The translations under genes and the position numbers were made by a program. Below are positions 1 through 13,275 of a stretch of DNA of 64,000 nucleotides, piece after piece (the first letter of the stretch is position 1; each line of letters opens with the position of its first letter). The stretch lies in assembly GCA_000499405.2 (NCBI GenBank), contig HG738138.1, positions 7,624,888 through 7,688,887 on the forward strand, written 5' to 3'. The DNA comes from Onchocerca volvulus. Its lineage: Eukaryota > Nematoda > Chromadorea > Rhabditida > Onchocercidae. The notes under the pieces are model-generated. The model had not been told where the DNA came from. It did no database searches and saw nothing but the letters and a program-made list of their open reading frames with translations.

Positions 1-2689
1 TGAGCGGAAGCCAGTTTTGCTTGATTTTCGCCCGCAACCATAATTGCCGTATGCAAATCCGCTTTGATGAGGTCATACTGCTTACTTCCAACACCTGCTT
101 TGGATGCACTTTCAATGAGTTGTTCAATCTTTTTTAAAGCATCATCACACAGTTGCTTCAGTTGAGTGTGATCTAAGTCTGAAAGAGAAGACTTTTTACA
201 AAATGCTTTTTCATTTGTAAGCAAAACAGCAATCACTAATATCTTTTATAGAAAAAATTCTAGTATGCCGCTGAATGTTGCAACTGACCTGGTGTACTCA
301 TTACTTCAAGTTTCTTCAAAACAGGGATAACATAACTGACATCCTTCTCCGTTTCCTTTAACTTCGAAGCAAGCTGTTCATTCTTTGTTTCTAGTTCAGC
401 TAATCGTTCTGGCATGTCACCATGTATTTCCGAGAACAGATCAGCACCTTTCGGTGGCCTACTTTTACTGAATTCATTGGAATCCGCAATAAAAGATGAT
501 TCCAACTGCAAACATATAAATATGATCCTTCAAACTTAAATCTCAAGAGCTAAAAACATGGTACTTTTTCTGCGTCTCGACTACATAACAATGAATTATA
601 ACAAATCACAGTCGAAAGAATTCGAAAAAGATAATGCACCTCTTTAAGTGCTTGTGAATCATCCTCATTATTGTTCTGCAACCCAAAGAGTATTGTATTG
701 AGTTGCTGCAAATGTTCCGCATTTCGCATTAACTCTAGCTCTTTTTTATAGGCTAATTTTTGATCACGTTCTTGCTGTACGTTTAATAAAGCATCTTCAA
801 GCTGAAATAAGTGGAATTACAGCACACATTAACTAAAATATTACTTGTCAATGAGATTGATACAACTACTTTGTGTCAGGGAGAATAGTTGTAATTGCAA
901 AACTTGAATTCATCAAAAAAATAACATCAAGAACGCAAATTTTCATGAAATTAAGCCCATTAAGAAAAATTATCAAAAATGTCGCAAATTACTAGAAATT
1001 ATTGTTAAAATTTTTTCAAAAGCTTCAAGCGAGAAAAATAATACTACGAATTGGCAAATGAGACTAGATAGTCACAAACATTAATATTATACCGAATAAG
1101 TGATTCAGAAAAATTTAACAGTTTATTACTGTCAATCTCTTTCGAAAACATATTTGGCTATAGTAATGCTATAACCGGAAAAACACTGTACACTAAGAGT
1201 TTTGGCCTGGATCATACGATGATCAAGGCGAATGAAAGATAAAAATCAATCATACATGTTTCTGGGCCACAATAGTCAACTTATTAGCTTCCTCTTTATC
1301 TGCCTGTAGTTGATCGTTTTCATCCATTAAACGTTTTACTTCCATTTTCACGGATTCAAATTCTATTTGTGCACTGCGCAGATTAGATAGCTGTAAAAAA
1401 TTTCCTCAAAATAAAAATATAATATAGAAAAAAAGTTACATTACTGATCATCACAAACACAATGATGAAACAAATAAAGGAACCTGTTTCTGAAGGCTGA
1501 TATTTTCCTCTTCGAGTTCAGAATAATCATTTAATAGTCTCTGCTCACGATTTTTTAACTCTTTCAAGTTTTCCCTGAGCTGTCGCTTTTGTGTATCAAG
1601 ATCGGATGCTGCTTCCGAAGCATTTATATGTAAGGTCTGTAATCTATCGAGATCGGTACGATATCTGCTCACTTCCTGAAAATATTCCATTCGACTGTTG
1701 GAACAATGTGCCTTACGGACTGCAAAGCAAACTCCATTCGACCAATGCAATCATCTTATAAAATTCTATTGCACTTTCTAGACATTCAGCCACAGAATCT
1801 CGAAAACAACAAATTTCAATGACAGATTAGAAAAATTTCTTTTACATGTTGACAATTTTTCAAATCCGCTTCTAAGGCTGAAATTTTGGCCAAATATTCC
1901 TGCTCTCGATTCATCGTTTCTTCCAACAAACTTTCTTCATGATCGATGTCAAACTTTGCGACTGATTTTTGCTGTGATTGAAACTGTGCCAATGCCTAAA
2001 TATTTTTTTGTGAAAGAATAACATCTGAGGATGAAATGAGGGTAGCTAACACACTTATTTGACTTAAAAATCATAGATGATCTACTTTTCAGTGTGGATT
2101 ACGAACTTTTTTTGCAAATTTTTTTTCATCACTCAGCTTTGAAGACAAAGGCAATCGATGCCTGCGAACAGTTAATTGTAAACAAAACCTGTCAATAAAT
2201 AAATACTTAAGGTAAGAACCAAAGTGATGATTTCAAAAATGATTTGGGAAATCCAGGTTGCTTAGAATGGAATCGGATACTAAAATAAGGAACTACTGCA
2301 CCATGCTAAAATAGATCTAATAGTAAGTATACGGAAGAAAGATTTGATAAAAGGAATAAAACGGTTCCGAAAGTCACCTTTTTTGTAGCTTCTGCTTCTG
2401 CTTTTGCGGTATCAAATTGTGTCTGCAACTGAGTAAGTTTGACTTCAAGTTGTTGCTTTTCATCCAAAACTTGCAATCCGTATTGGGCTGCCTGAAATAA
2501 AAGAGTTCAAAATCAAATCGTAACATATGCCACTTAAATAAACTGGAAAACAATTTTAAAAAACAGCAATTATAAATTTAATTTTTCTGCAAAAGATAAA
2601 AGGAAACAAACTTTGATTTTATCAGAAGAAGCTTCCTCCAGAGCATTCGCTAGACGCGACACTTCCGCCTTCAGTTCGTCCAATTCCAT
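1..2689 (-). CDS. bicd-1: Bicaudal-D homologue, N-terminal half (partial, runs off left edge)
   Basis: Dynein/dynactin adaptor of the Bicaudal-D family, which links dynein to cargo through long coiled coils; it acts in the cytoplasm and on transport vesicles. Eight exons are visible on the minus strand: 2612-2689 (ATG at 2689), 2378-2491, 1846-1995, 1484-1675, 1256-1390, 640-801, 289-505 and 1-178 (open at the window edge). All junctions are GT-AG with matching phases. The diagnostic stretch is DYSELEEENISLQKQ in exon 4, nearly identical to animal BICD, and exon 2 carries AAQYGLQVLDEK, equivalent to BICD AAEYGLAVLEEK. About 408 residues are present, almost all heptad-like coiled coil. The C-terminal cargo/Rab6-binding domain lies outside the window. 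The start is the first in-frame ATG after a TTTCAG at 2723, consistent with trans-splicing. The frame stays open upstream of it to the acceptor (a TWWKAY stretch), so another 5' exon is possible. Confidence 0.93.
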
Positions 2690-5040
2690 CAGATACGCTT
2701 TCCACCAGGTCAATCCCAAATTCTGAAAATATTAAAATGAGAGAAATTTAAAGAAAGATAAACTCGGTACTTTTTCACTACGCACTATGAACAAAAACAA
2801 TTAATATGAAAAAATGTTATCAACCATCAACCATATCAACCATTCCCCCCTTACTTTCTTCTCTTGAAACGTATAACACCAACAATATATTTAAATAATT
2901 GGAGGATCGAACAAAAAAGGAAATCTGAAAAAATTTCACTTTGAAGAAGAATTACTTCCAGATAATGAAAAAAAATAAATAAATAAATAAAAGTTACAGG
3001 AGTGACATGACAACAAAAATTAACTGAGTAAAACCACCAGCTTTTTTAACAACAAAAAGAAATGTAGTTGTGGAGGACGAATTGAGAAGACAGGGTATGT
3101 TCATAAGTGTAATATGGAAATGAATAATGAAAAAAAGTTTGCAAATATCTGAAGCATCGGATGGATTTTTTACAATTCGAACAGCAAATTGCGAACAAAT
3201 AACGCTATAGTTATCTCCAAAAATTTTTAAGGGTCATTCGCTGCAATCCAGTTGTGGACAAAATATTTCTATCCTGGATAAGATCAGTAGAGTCAACTAA
3301 TAGGATGATTAAACATTCGACATTTAACACCTACGATATGATCTATTGCAAGTTATATTATCGGGAAGAGGAATTGTTCTAAGTTGGCTTAAAATCCTGC
3401 AAAGTAAGCTGTAAGTTCTTACAGTAAACTATTGTAGCTTTTTTCAAGTTGTAACTTTAAACTTTGGAGATAAAACTGTTGCAGGAATAAAAGCTAATTT
3501 CATGGAGCAAAAATTGATTCAAACTAACTGTTTAAGGACTTCTTTATATGTGTTTTATTCAATTTTACTTATTTAACAGTCTTGTGCAAATATCATCCAG
3601 CTATATTCCAGTTTTTTCTTTGATGATCAAAAAAAAAATTCAATTTTTGAACGAGCCATCAAATCTAACAGTAATTTAAAAGAATGAATAGCAGATAGAA
3701 CATGAAGAGAACTTTGACCTTATTAAAATGTTTAAATTTCCCATTCAATTACATATGTATTGGAACTGAGATAGATCAAAAAAAGTAACTGGGGACAAAT
3801 GGTCGTACATGTGCCTCCATACCACTACTTGTGAGTTATTGGTGATGGTGACGGTGATGTGACAGTAAGACGTTGGTGTCTGTACTGCTAGATTAATCAT
3901 AGTTTTGGCAGAAATAAGACATTTGCAGCGGAAGCAGAGAAGCAAAGCGATGAAATAGAGATGTCAAGGATGAAGAGGGTGGCTGGGTCATTGCGCGAAG
4001 TTTGAGTGAGAGAGAAGGGAAAAGTGAAACATTTACTGGTGACAGCGATTTAAGCCTGAGCAAGCAGCAGCTGTTGCTTTACAAATGATAGCAGCACAAT
4101 CATTAATCAGCAAATAAATAACGTAGATAGCAGCTCCTCGATCACTACTCTACCCTGTACCATGCAATCAACGGATCAACAATCTGCAGGAAGTGTCATC
4201 TCTTCGGTCACAATTTTCGAAACTTCACTCCACAAAAAAATATTCGGAAAATCAAATAGACTATCCTGTTCCACATTCTTAGTACCACAAATGACCTCTA
4301 AAAAAAGAAAAAGTGATAACCTGAAAATTTAAGAACAAAGAAGCAAATTCTGGTCGTGAGAACCTAGTTACACGCTTTCCACATAGATGAAATCAAACAA
4401 TTTGAAATTAACCATTTGTAGAGAGAAATCATTTGCGATATGGATAACGGACGTCATTTATGAAGATTACAATTTCGAGAGTAGTTCGGAAAGTTTGAAA
4501 AATTTTACTGGAGATAGAAATGTAAATTTTAAATATTAACGATAAATCTAAATAATCTTGTTTGATCGATGTGGGATAAATTTATTTTAATATCGGTGAC
4601 GTTAAATATAAATATAGATAAGAGGAAAATGTCAAAAATAATCATGATATTGGAATGATGGATACTTTTCCTTTCAGTCTTTCTAATCAGTAATATTAAG
4701 GGAAAGTATAAAATTTTTCACTTTAAATTAAATCACTAATGTAAATTAAATTCCTGAAATTTGCAGCATTATGACACTCGTCGTACAAAGTTTTTATCGT
4801 GAATTATCAGAAAATTATAGCCATCTATCAGATCATTAGTTATGAACTTATAGTGACCACATAATCGACTTTTTGTAACTTCCAAAGATACTTGAAAACT
4901 GGCAGTAACAACTGAACAGCAACAGGCTTAACTTCATTCAAATGTCACATTTCTCGTCTCGCAATAAATATTATCGAGAGTCATCAAGAAAGAGATAGGT
5001 GGGATACAGCTAGTCATGTTCAACAAAGCAAAATTATTAC

Positions 5041-5190
5041 ATAAATACATACACATACATTCAAACATAATACATACATACACACATACATACATACAAA
5101 CATACATAACACACATATACATACACACATACATACATACATACATACATACATACATACATACATACATACATACATGCATATATATAT
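5041..5190. repeat. (ATAC)n microsatellite
   Basis: Tandem ATAC units with ACAC and AAAC interruptions, purest from about 5124 to 5176. Reading it in any frame gives the periodic Met-Tyr-Val-Cys or Tyr-Ile-His-Thr pseudo-proteins, which are not genes. Confidence 0.95.
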
Positions 5191-7838
5191 TTTACATATA
5201 CGATATTTATTATTCGCTACATATACTGTGTATCGAGGAGCATTGCACACTATACGTGCAGACATTATGGATATGGATGCCTCACCAGGTGTATAATGTT
5301 TTATTCCCGAGATACACCGGATTATGGGACTTTTTTCCCTCTCACATCTGACTTTCACCTGAATACACCAAACCACGTGCAGTGTAACATATTTCCAGTT
5401 ATGACCAGAATTTCAGGAAATTGATATGAAACTTTTGGTCAGATGAACAATTCTATGGTCATTTCCTTAATGAATATTTACATGAATATGGAATAGGAAA
5501 ATTTCATTCGATGCATCATTCTATATTACCTAATGTGCTGTATTACTTCGCATTTTGCGATTCACAGCGCTCGGGGGAACACGCGACAGAAGGAAGAATC
5601 ACTGCTGGAGAAATGGAATCGATATAAGTCGGATCGATCTCGTATTCCGCATCAAAAAAACGAGATGCAATGATTACGCTAAGAAGCACTATTCTGAAAG
5701 ACAGCTTCTTCCAAAACCGTGTAAACAAAATATTCTTTCCAGTTATCTGAATCAGCACGAAATTCAATGCACTTCTTCCTTCCTTACCCACGGAAATGAA
5801 ATAAATTTCAGGTAATAGACAAAAAAAATTGAGCAAACAATGAGGCACACATAAATACATATATGTGTAACAAACTACTCCCAAAACTTATCCAGCTGTT
5901 GCTATAAAACCAGTACTATTGCACCAAGCGAAAGTTTAATGAAGTCTCGAAAAAAAAAAAAAAAAACCTGACAAGAAATCAAAAGATTCGGAAGCGGATG
6001 GGCATTGATAGGAAACGGTAAAGAAATGAGATTTATAACATTCATGATAACAACAACGCGACGGTTGCAGAAATAATGATAATACAAAAGAGGTCAAAAC
6101 TTGTTCGAGTACGCCACGACTAAACAAGAAATCCGGTTTGGGAACGTCCTGTGCCAACTAACAACAAATGGTAAAGATGATGACGACTGTTGGTTTATCT
6201 GCTTTCAACCAGCGTCCTCTCCGGAGAGATACTCTTGTCTCTTTCCTGTTAGCGATTAATCAGTTGTGAATTATCTAAATAAGCAATCTGTAACGCACTA
6301 ATTCAAGATCCATTCTTTGCAAAAAAACTCCCTTCTCTTAGATCGTAAATTTTGTAAGTTCAAAGAACTGTTGAAAAAAATGTACCACTCGTTGTTCTCC
6401 TAAAATGTAGTGAACATCGAATAACATTCTCTCACAAATATTCATTTTTCTTCATTTTACACCGAAACGGAAATCAAAAACGGAAGATGATAACTATATT
6501 TAAAAGGCATTTTCTATACACTTGAAATAGCAATCAGTTGCAGTTACAGACCAGAAAATATGGAAGTATTCCTGTATTACTAATTTTCACAATCCTGAAC
6601 AATTAGAACTAAAAAACTAACAAAATTCAGATTGATTTCCGAAACAAATAATAAGAAATTGCATGTCTGACTGGATGTATTCAGGTAAAAAAACAACAGA
6701 ACTACTGTCGTCAGTGTGAAAGAAGCCAAGAAAAAATCATATATATTCATGAAGACATGAGACCATGGAAAAGCATGCATTTATGTAACTTATGAATTCT
6801 AGAAAAAACTCATCATATAAAATATAACATAAATTAAACTCAGCAAAACCGGCAAGGTGGTAAAATGATTTGCTTTTAGGAATGAAATATGGTATAGGTA
6901 GCATGAGGGAACATTACAATAACCATATATTAGTCCGACCAATGTCAGCATTTCGTTTTAGCAATTCGCAAATGCGAGAAATAATTTGAGTACATCAATA
7001 ATGATGACGCATTTGCATGTGTCATAAGAGAAGTTTTTTCAAATCTTACCGATGAAATGAGCTTTACAGAGTAGTCGGAGCATTATCTGATAACATAATT
7101 TATTAGAAATAAGTGCTGAATCCACAGAAATACTTTTTATACTCATAAAATTTCCCCTGAATCCTGAATTTTCAAGCAGCTAAAAATCTGGAAGTTCTGA
7201 GAGGAAATATTATTAAATTTTTCCCACAATTTTGATAGAAAAATCAATCCACTGTCTTTAACAAACGATTTCTAACAAACCCCTTTTCCAAAAACTAATG
7301 AGAGAGCAATAAAATTATAAAGCTTTCAGAAAATATTGCTGATGAATGCAAGCTAATCTCCAGAGATATAATATACCGTAAAATGTTTATAATTAGACAG
7401 GCACAAATATTTAAGAGTAAAATAAACCAGACAGGAAACCAAATAAAATTATAAAAATATTGAGCAACGAATATGTATGGAAATTTTCATATTATGGGCT
7501 AAATAAAGTAATAAAATATACTTAAAATCTTAAACCTTTTTTCGTGAAATTATATGCACAAGCCTCACATTAAAAACAGCCATATCCTGAATGAATGGAG
7601 AGTCAATAGGGATTGAAAAAGATTAGATAATAGTCGAAATACTCATAAGCCAATCGATGAAAAATAATACAGAAAGCGAGAAAACTGATGGTAAAAATGA
7701 TATGAATTACTACCAAAAAATCTTATAATATATAAATTTTAATGGAGCAAAAATTGATGAATACTTTCATCAGAAAATCATGAGAATAAGATCACAATTT
7801 GTGACCAAATTTGTTCCAACATGTGATAGAAAAGTGAC

Positions 7839-7852
7839 AATATATATATATA

Positions 7853-7887
<35 letters not shown>

Positions 7888-7888
7888 C
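7839..7888. repeat. (AT)n tract at the 3' end of the ufsp gene
   Basis: Two blocks of alternating AT separated by TTATATGT. The second block ends directly beside the TAA stop of the UFSP2 gene at 7889, so it forms the start of that gene's 3' UTR on the minus strand. Confidence 0.9.
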
Positions 7889-10800
7889 TTAAATAACATT
7901 TTTTGGTGGGATAGGTAACAACAGATTATAGAAATATTCTTGTTTCCAAAAGCTCGGCATCTTCCAACCACACCAACCTCTTGTTATTATTGTATGCAAA
8001 TCTTCGTCGCCAGAATAATGAGGATCCAAAACCAAAAACGATGACTCACCTGTTAATTCATTGAAATCGATGCCTAAAATCGTATGAGCTAACATTCCGC
8101 CACCTAAAAAACTTTCAAGTTTCAAATGATTCCCTTTGCTTTGAAAAAAAGTAGAATAAAAACAGACGATCAAGGCAATGTCTCCAAGATATAAAAATGG
8201 GCTGACTCAGTGACTAATGATTATCCAAGGATTTTGCATGCCATTATAAATACCATACCAAAATGATTTCCGAAAACTTAAAATTTAGTATTAAGATGCG
8301 AAAATCACTTAAAAAATAAGATCACTTTTCTACCAAATATTCTTGAAACTTACCAATCATAATAGGTGTACCACATGTTTCAAAATGAAGTACCAACTGA
8401 CGAATATTTCCAATTACTTCTGTGCCTGAATTTGTCGTAAGCACTCGTGACTGAATTCCAGCCATATTTTCCAAACAATAACCAAGCTCTATGGATCCAA
8501 TCCATTGTTGACTTCCAACAAACGTCGCATCCTTATCGCCACAATCATACAAACTCTCAAGTTTCAATCCCCTTTAAAATTCAGACCATATTCTGAATTT
8601 TAGAAACACAGAACCGATTTACGAATGTGAATTAATATTGCGTCTTTTATGCATAAGTTAATAATGCACTAAATTTCAATATTTAGACAAGTAAAAAGAT
8701 AGATACTTGTTGAATCTCACGATGTGTTGGAGTGGGCTTATCGATATATCCTTGAAGAACAAACCAAGACCATAATGTTTGAAAAGAACGATAAGCACAT
8801 CCCCAGCCGCTATCATCTATTCCGTCCTTTAAAGTACTGATGTTTAATAACGAAAGAAATCAACAAAAATTTCACATCACCATTTTATTTTAGATGATTT
8901 ATCACTTCTAGCAAGACAAATTAAATTACAAAATTAATCAAAAAAAAAAAAAGAATTTTACATATATATATTATGGGCTTTCGAACGATTTTTTCCGATA
9001 GTCTTTAAAAATGTTAATTATGAAGCAAACCACTAAGCACTAAATCATGACTTCATAAATTATTTAATTTGAAAAAAATAGACCTGCATGTAGTGATGAT
9101 AGTTATAGGAGCCACTAATAATATACACTTTTCCCTTTGGTTTATCTGCAAAAAAAAAAAAAAAAAAAAAAAACAATGTCTGAATTTATTAAAACTGCAG
9201 AAAAGCATTACAGTTCCAATAATTTCTTATCCTGTTGAAGAAACAGAACAAAATTTTTTCTTAACTCCATAACCTATTGTTAGAGGATAAGCTTTCTTGT
9301 GTCTTCCAATGTATACTATAATACACTGCAATATTCATAAAGCTCAGCTTTATCAATTGTATAATTCTTCACAAAATGTCAATAAACACCTCTCGAAAAT
9401 GTAGAAATAAATGATGCAAATCAATAAAAAAAAAAAAAAAAAAACGTATACTCGAAAAAAAAAATGTGAAAGGCCAGCCGTAGAAAAAAAAGAAACTGAT
9501 TCGAATAAACAAATGAAAACAAAATTCTTACAAGATGTGATATGTAAATGAGGATTTTGCAATAACTTCTGCATCCCAATATTAAATTGAAGAGATTGAG
9601 GAGGCCTCAACACCGGTTTACAAGAAGGAAGATTGAAAATACGATGAAGTTTTGCCCGATAATCTCCTTAAAATTAAGAAAGTTTTAAATACATCAAGCA
9701 ACGAGAAAAGGAAGGTGAATGTTTTTAACGAAATGAAGTTGAATAATTCCTCCCAAAATAATCTAATAAAACATACGCAACATCATGTCATCCTGGATAT
9801 GAGGATAAACCACCGACAATAATCCACCACTGATTGGAAACACACCACATCTAACATTCATTAAACGCTGAAATAGCTTCTAGTTTAGTTCATTACAATT
9901 ATAAAAATTTTAATTCTAATTATTTTACAACTTTCTGAAAAACATCGACAAAAGATTAGTTGAGGCATAATTTGGCGAAAAAATAATGCAAACAGTAGGC
10001 ATTTTCTGTGAGAGTTGAAAATGAATTCAAAAAAAAAAACTATAATCCACTTTAAAGATCCAAAACCAACTTCGGAATTAAAATTGATGAATTCACATAA
10101 ACACCGTTCAGTGAGATATACTGTTCGCTTCAGAGCTCTTCGCAATAAAACAAGAATTTCTACTGGACCATCACCCGGTTGTATCTCAGCCACCGAAGTT
10201 ATTTTGGCTCTTACATTGCAAAATACAGCAAGATCTATAATTACAACTTTTTTTATCCTAATTGTTTTTCTAATCTCACTGAAACAGAGTAAAAAATTTG
10301 TAAAAATTATTTCATACTATTAAAAATAGCGTCTGCGTATTTTTCCTACAATAAAAGATAATAAATTTTTTCACTTTAAGAAATACAAATCAAAAAACCT
10401 TTCTTAATTTTTACAATTGGAACAAGTTTCGGCAAAGAGTCATCAGAATTCTTCTTGACTGGTAATAGTGGCGTAAAATTCACAAATTTCTGCAATAGTT
10501 CCCTTGAGCATGTAAATTCAAATATCAAAAAACGCATCAGCAATATCAAAAAGTAGAATTTCAAAATTGTGAGGTTTTAAACAATTCAGAAAACTTCATG
10601 GCAAATAACATACCCTTCCACTGGACAAATTTCCATTTATTTGTAGCATTTCTGCATTTAGTTGCTTCGTATCAATCACTTTACTTCCACCCAAGAGAAA
10701 GTTATTATTCGAAAATACGAAACATAAGGATCCAATATTATCCAGTTCAGCAAAAAAAGCATTGCCTACTTCTTCAAGAAGATTTTCCTTCTTACTTACG

Positions 10801-12242
10801 TTGATATTCACATTTAGCCGCAGTGATGTTCTAAGCAATAAGCGATTGCTAGATTCCATAGAAGACGGTCTGCAACATGCGTCGTTAAATATAATGTCTA
10901 CAGACAGTATCCCAAAATTAAAACAAAAATTTTTTTACAAAAAAATACCGTAAATCAATCTCTTTATTCAATTTTATGATTCTTTCAATATTTCGAGCTT
11001 CAAGTGATGTTGTATCCGCAAACAGTATTAGAAATTCTTCTCTGTCTTCCATGAATACAGCTAATGTATTTAAATCGAAAGGATACTCCACACTGATGAG
11101 GGATAAAGCACCAAGAAAAGAAATACCTGAAAATCAAAACTATATAATTCATTTTGTTTGAGAGATCATCATCTGACCAGGCGCTGCTGCATTTTATGTA
11201 GGAAACTGTAGAAGTTATGGATATCTCTAACAAATTTAACAAATAAAATTATCAATAAATTCCAGATATCCTTGAACGATCTTTAAGTTCTGAAAAACAA
11301 CCAATCAACTTATATTTCTCAGAAAATATTTGTATTTATTCACATCTGACTCAATATGGATTCTAACTTGACTTTGTCTTTTCGTGTTACATTCTTCAAA
11401 CTTACTTGAAGGTAATGAACTTTCAATAAAACGTATCAAGTCCAGTGTAGCATCAAAATCTGATAAACAACCAAAAAAAACGTTTGTTATGTCAGCCAGT
11501 GAGACATTACCGAACAGGAGAGCAGCAACGGTTTCTGCTTCTTGATATCTCCGGCTGTTGCTATAATTCTAAAATTACAAATATTTTAAATATTAACATT
11601 AAACCTTAAAAATACAATTCATCCAAATCTGAAGTGAACTGAGATAAAAAGTAGGTCCTATAATAAACTAATTTAATTCAACCGTGCACTGATGTTAAAT
11701 CTGGTCCTACATAAAATGATCGCTGAACTTTGAAGTCTTTAATGCAAAACGACTAGACTCAATTTTGGATGTCATCAAAATTCATCAAAAAAAAAAAGAC
11801 ATTACCTCAAACAAATAGTCGAAATCGACTTTCCACATCTAATATAGTTCTTAACCTGGAAGAACTTGATACGAAACTTGGTTTTTATATTGTGTCGAGA
11901 GAACATCTGAGTACACGCAGCATTAAATATAAGTTTAATATAATCTTTGCATATGAATAGATTTGTCCTTCCCACATATAAGTATATCAGCTTAATTCTC
12001 TAATTTAGAATTGGTGTATGAGGATCAGTCGAAACTATATATGAGCTCAAAATATTCCAACTACGCATTTATAATTTTCGAAGCATTTCTAATAACATGA
12101 GAAAATCTTCAGGTTCCTTAACCAGCTTTAAAAACTATCAAAACCATAAGGAAAGTTTACAGTCTGTCTTGGGGAATATATCAATTTATCAACGAATTAA
12201 TGCATGTCAACGTACGCTTTCATGAACATGTAGAAAATCCAT
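7889..12242 (-). CDS. odr-8: UFM1-specific protease 2 (UFSP2 / ODR-8 type)
   Basis: Cysteine protease that matures UFM1 and removes it from conjugates; in mammals it sits at the ER. Exons: 12216-12242 (start, tentative), 11406-11568, 10949-11126, 10614-10869, 10399-10489, 10071-10234, 9777-9867, 9532-9666, 9084-9145, 8707-8826, 8354-8555 and 7889-8103. All phases agree, giving 567 codons. The catalytic Cys is in [14 protein letters not shown] (exon at 8707), and Asp and His are in LDPHYSG (last exon), as in the peptidase C78 family. Further matches are [39 protein letters not shown] and GWCGWK. The N-terminal third matches the non-catalytic UFSP2 domain only weakly. C. elegans ODR-8 belongs to this family and helps odorant receptors leave the ER. 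The first two exons are the least certain. The acceptor before 8555 (CTTGAG) is odd but gives the family-conserved length. A run of 24 T (minus strand) abuts the acceptor at 9146. Confidence 0.93.
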
Positions 12243-13275
12243 ACAAGCCTCAACGATATCTCTGGCAATATCAGATCCAGTTAGTGAGCACTTACCGTCC
12301 GCTTCAAAATTTTAGTTTAAAAGCAAATGGTTAAATGACTACAATTGACACCAGTATCGAATCTCACATACAATTCTTACGCCAAATCATTACACATAAC
12401 TCTTACAGCTAATCCACGCAATACCAACGCATTCCATTAATCGCAAAAATCTGATAACTTACGATTTGTAAGAGGTAAAAATACTCTAATGTTAAAGTCA
12501 AGAAAATTTGTAAATGTAGATATCGGATTCCGCCTATTTCTGACGGCACTTCTGATAAGTAACAAGACATGAAACACAAAAAAATATATTGGAAAAAATG
12601 ACAGAATCATTACAACTACTGATTACAATAATGATCGTTTTTTACCACATATAAGCTGAATATTTTAATCAAATTGTAGTAAAACTACCTCAACTATACG
12701 TACGATACAAGTGATGAATAGCACTTTTGTACATATGGAACAACAATAACGAATTCATTTAAGCTGCAATAGTAAAAGCAGGTAAATAAACCAAAGAAAA
12801 CATTGAATCAAAGGAGTGTGCGTCCACCAGTGAAACATGAAAATGACATATTTCTCCTTTCATATGATATGGACGTCAAGATTTTGGAAAAAAGTTAAGT
12901 GAATTAGATATAAATAAAATATTGTCTAAATCAGTTAGCAATACTGACTATACGAGTTAGGGACGTTGAAATTAAGGACTTTTCAAGAAAGAAGAATCAT
13001 TTATTTCCTTGAAAATAAAGTGGTTCCTGGGTATACCGATTGCAAGATTGCAGATGGGAAGGATTCTACTATACTGATCAAATGATGGAATGCATTAATA
13101 TTACAGCTGAACAATGTCGAACTCTACACTAATGCTGGTTATCAATAAATCATCGAATATAATTTCCAAAACACAAAATGAACGATTACTACTAACATGA
13201 ATTGGCAAATATTCACAGAAAAATGAGGAATACGGATGGAAATGGTAAATTACCCAAGAAAATGTTACCAGGAAT
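12243..13275. other. Intergenic, ufsp promoter side
   Basis: Between the tentative ufsp start and the vha-11 stop. The frame of the tentative first ufsp exon stays open upstream to about 12300 without a convincing acceptor. I see nothing else that can be supported. Confidence 0.5.

Larger units (their letters stand above)
2723..7888. other. Spacer between the bicd and ufsp genes
   Basis: About 5.1 kb between the first visible bicd exon and the ufsp stop codon. I see no exon chain that I can support. The ORFs of 80-118 codons around 4.9-5.9 kb are readings of the ATAC repeat or run in all frames without splice context. It probably holds the bicd promoter (nearest 2.7-4.3 kb) and the 3' flank of ufsp. 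A short upstream bicd exon could be hidden here. Confidence 0.5.

Noticed and set aside
4934..5376. Three long ORFs with Met-Tyr-Val-Cys or Tyr-Ile-His-Thr repeats
   Set aside because: They are translations of the ATAC microsatellite in different frames.
5543..5884. 113-codon minus-strand ORF with hydrophobic stretches
   Set aside because: No splice sites at sensible places, an overlapping 86-codon ORF on the other strand, and no recognisable domain.
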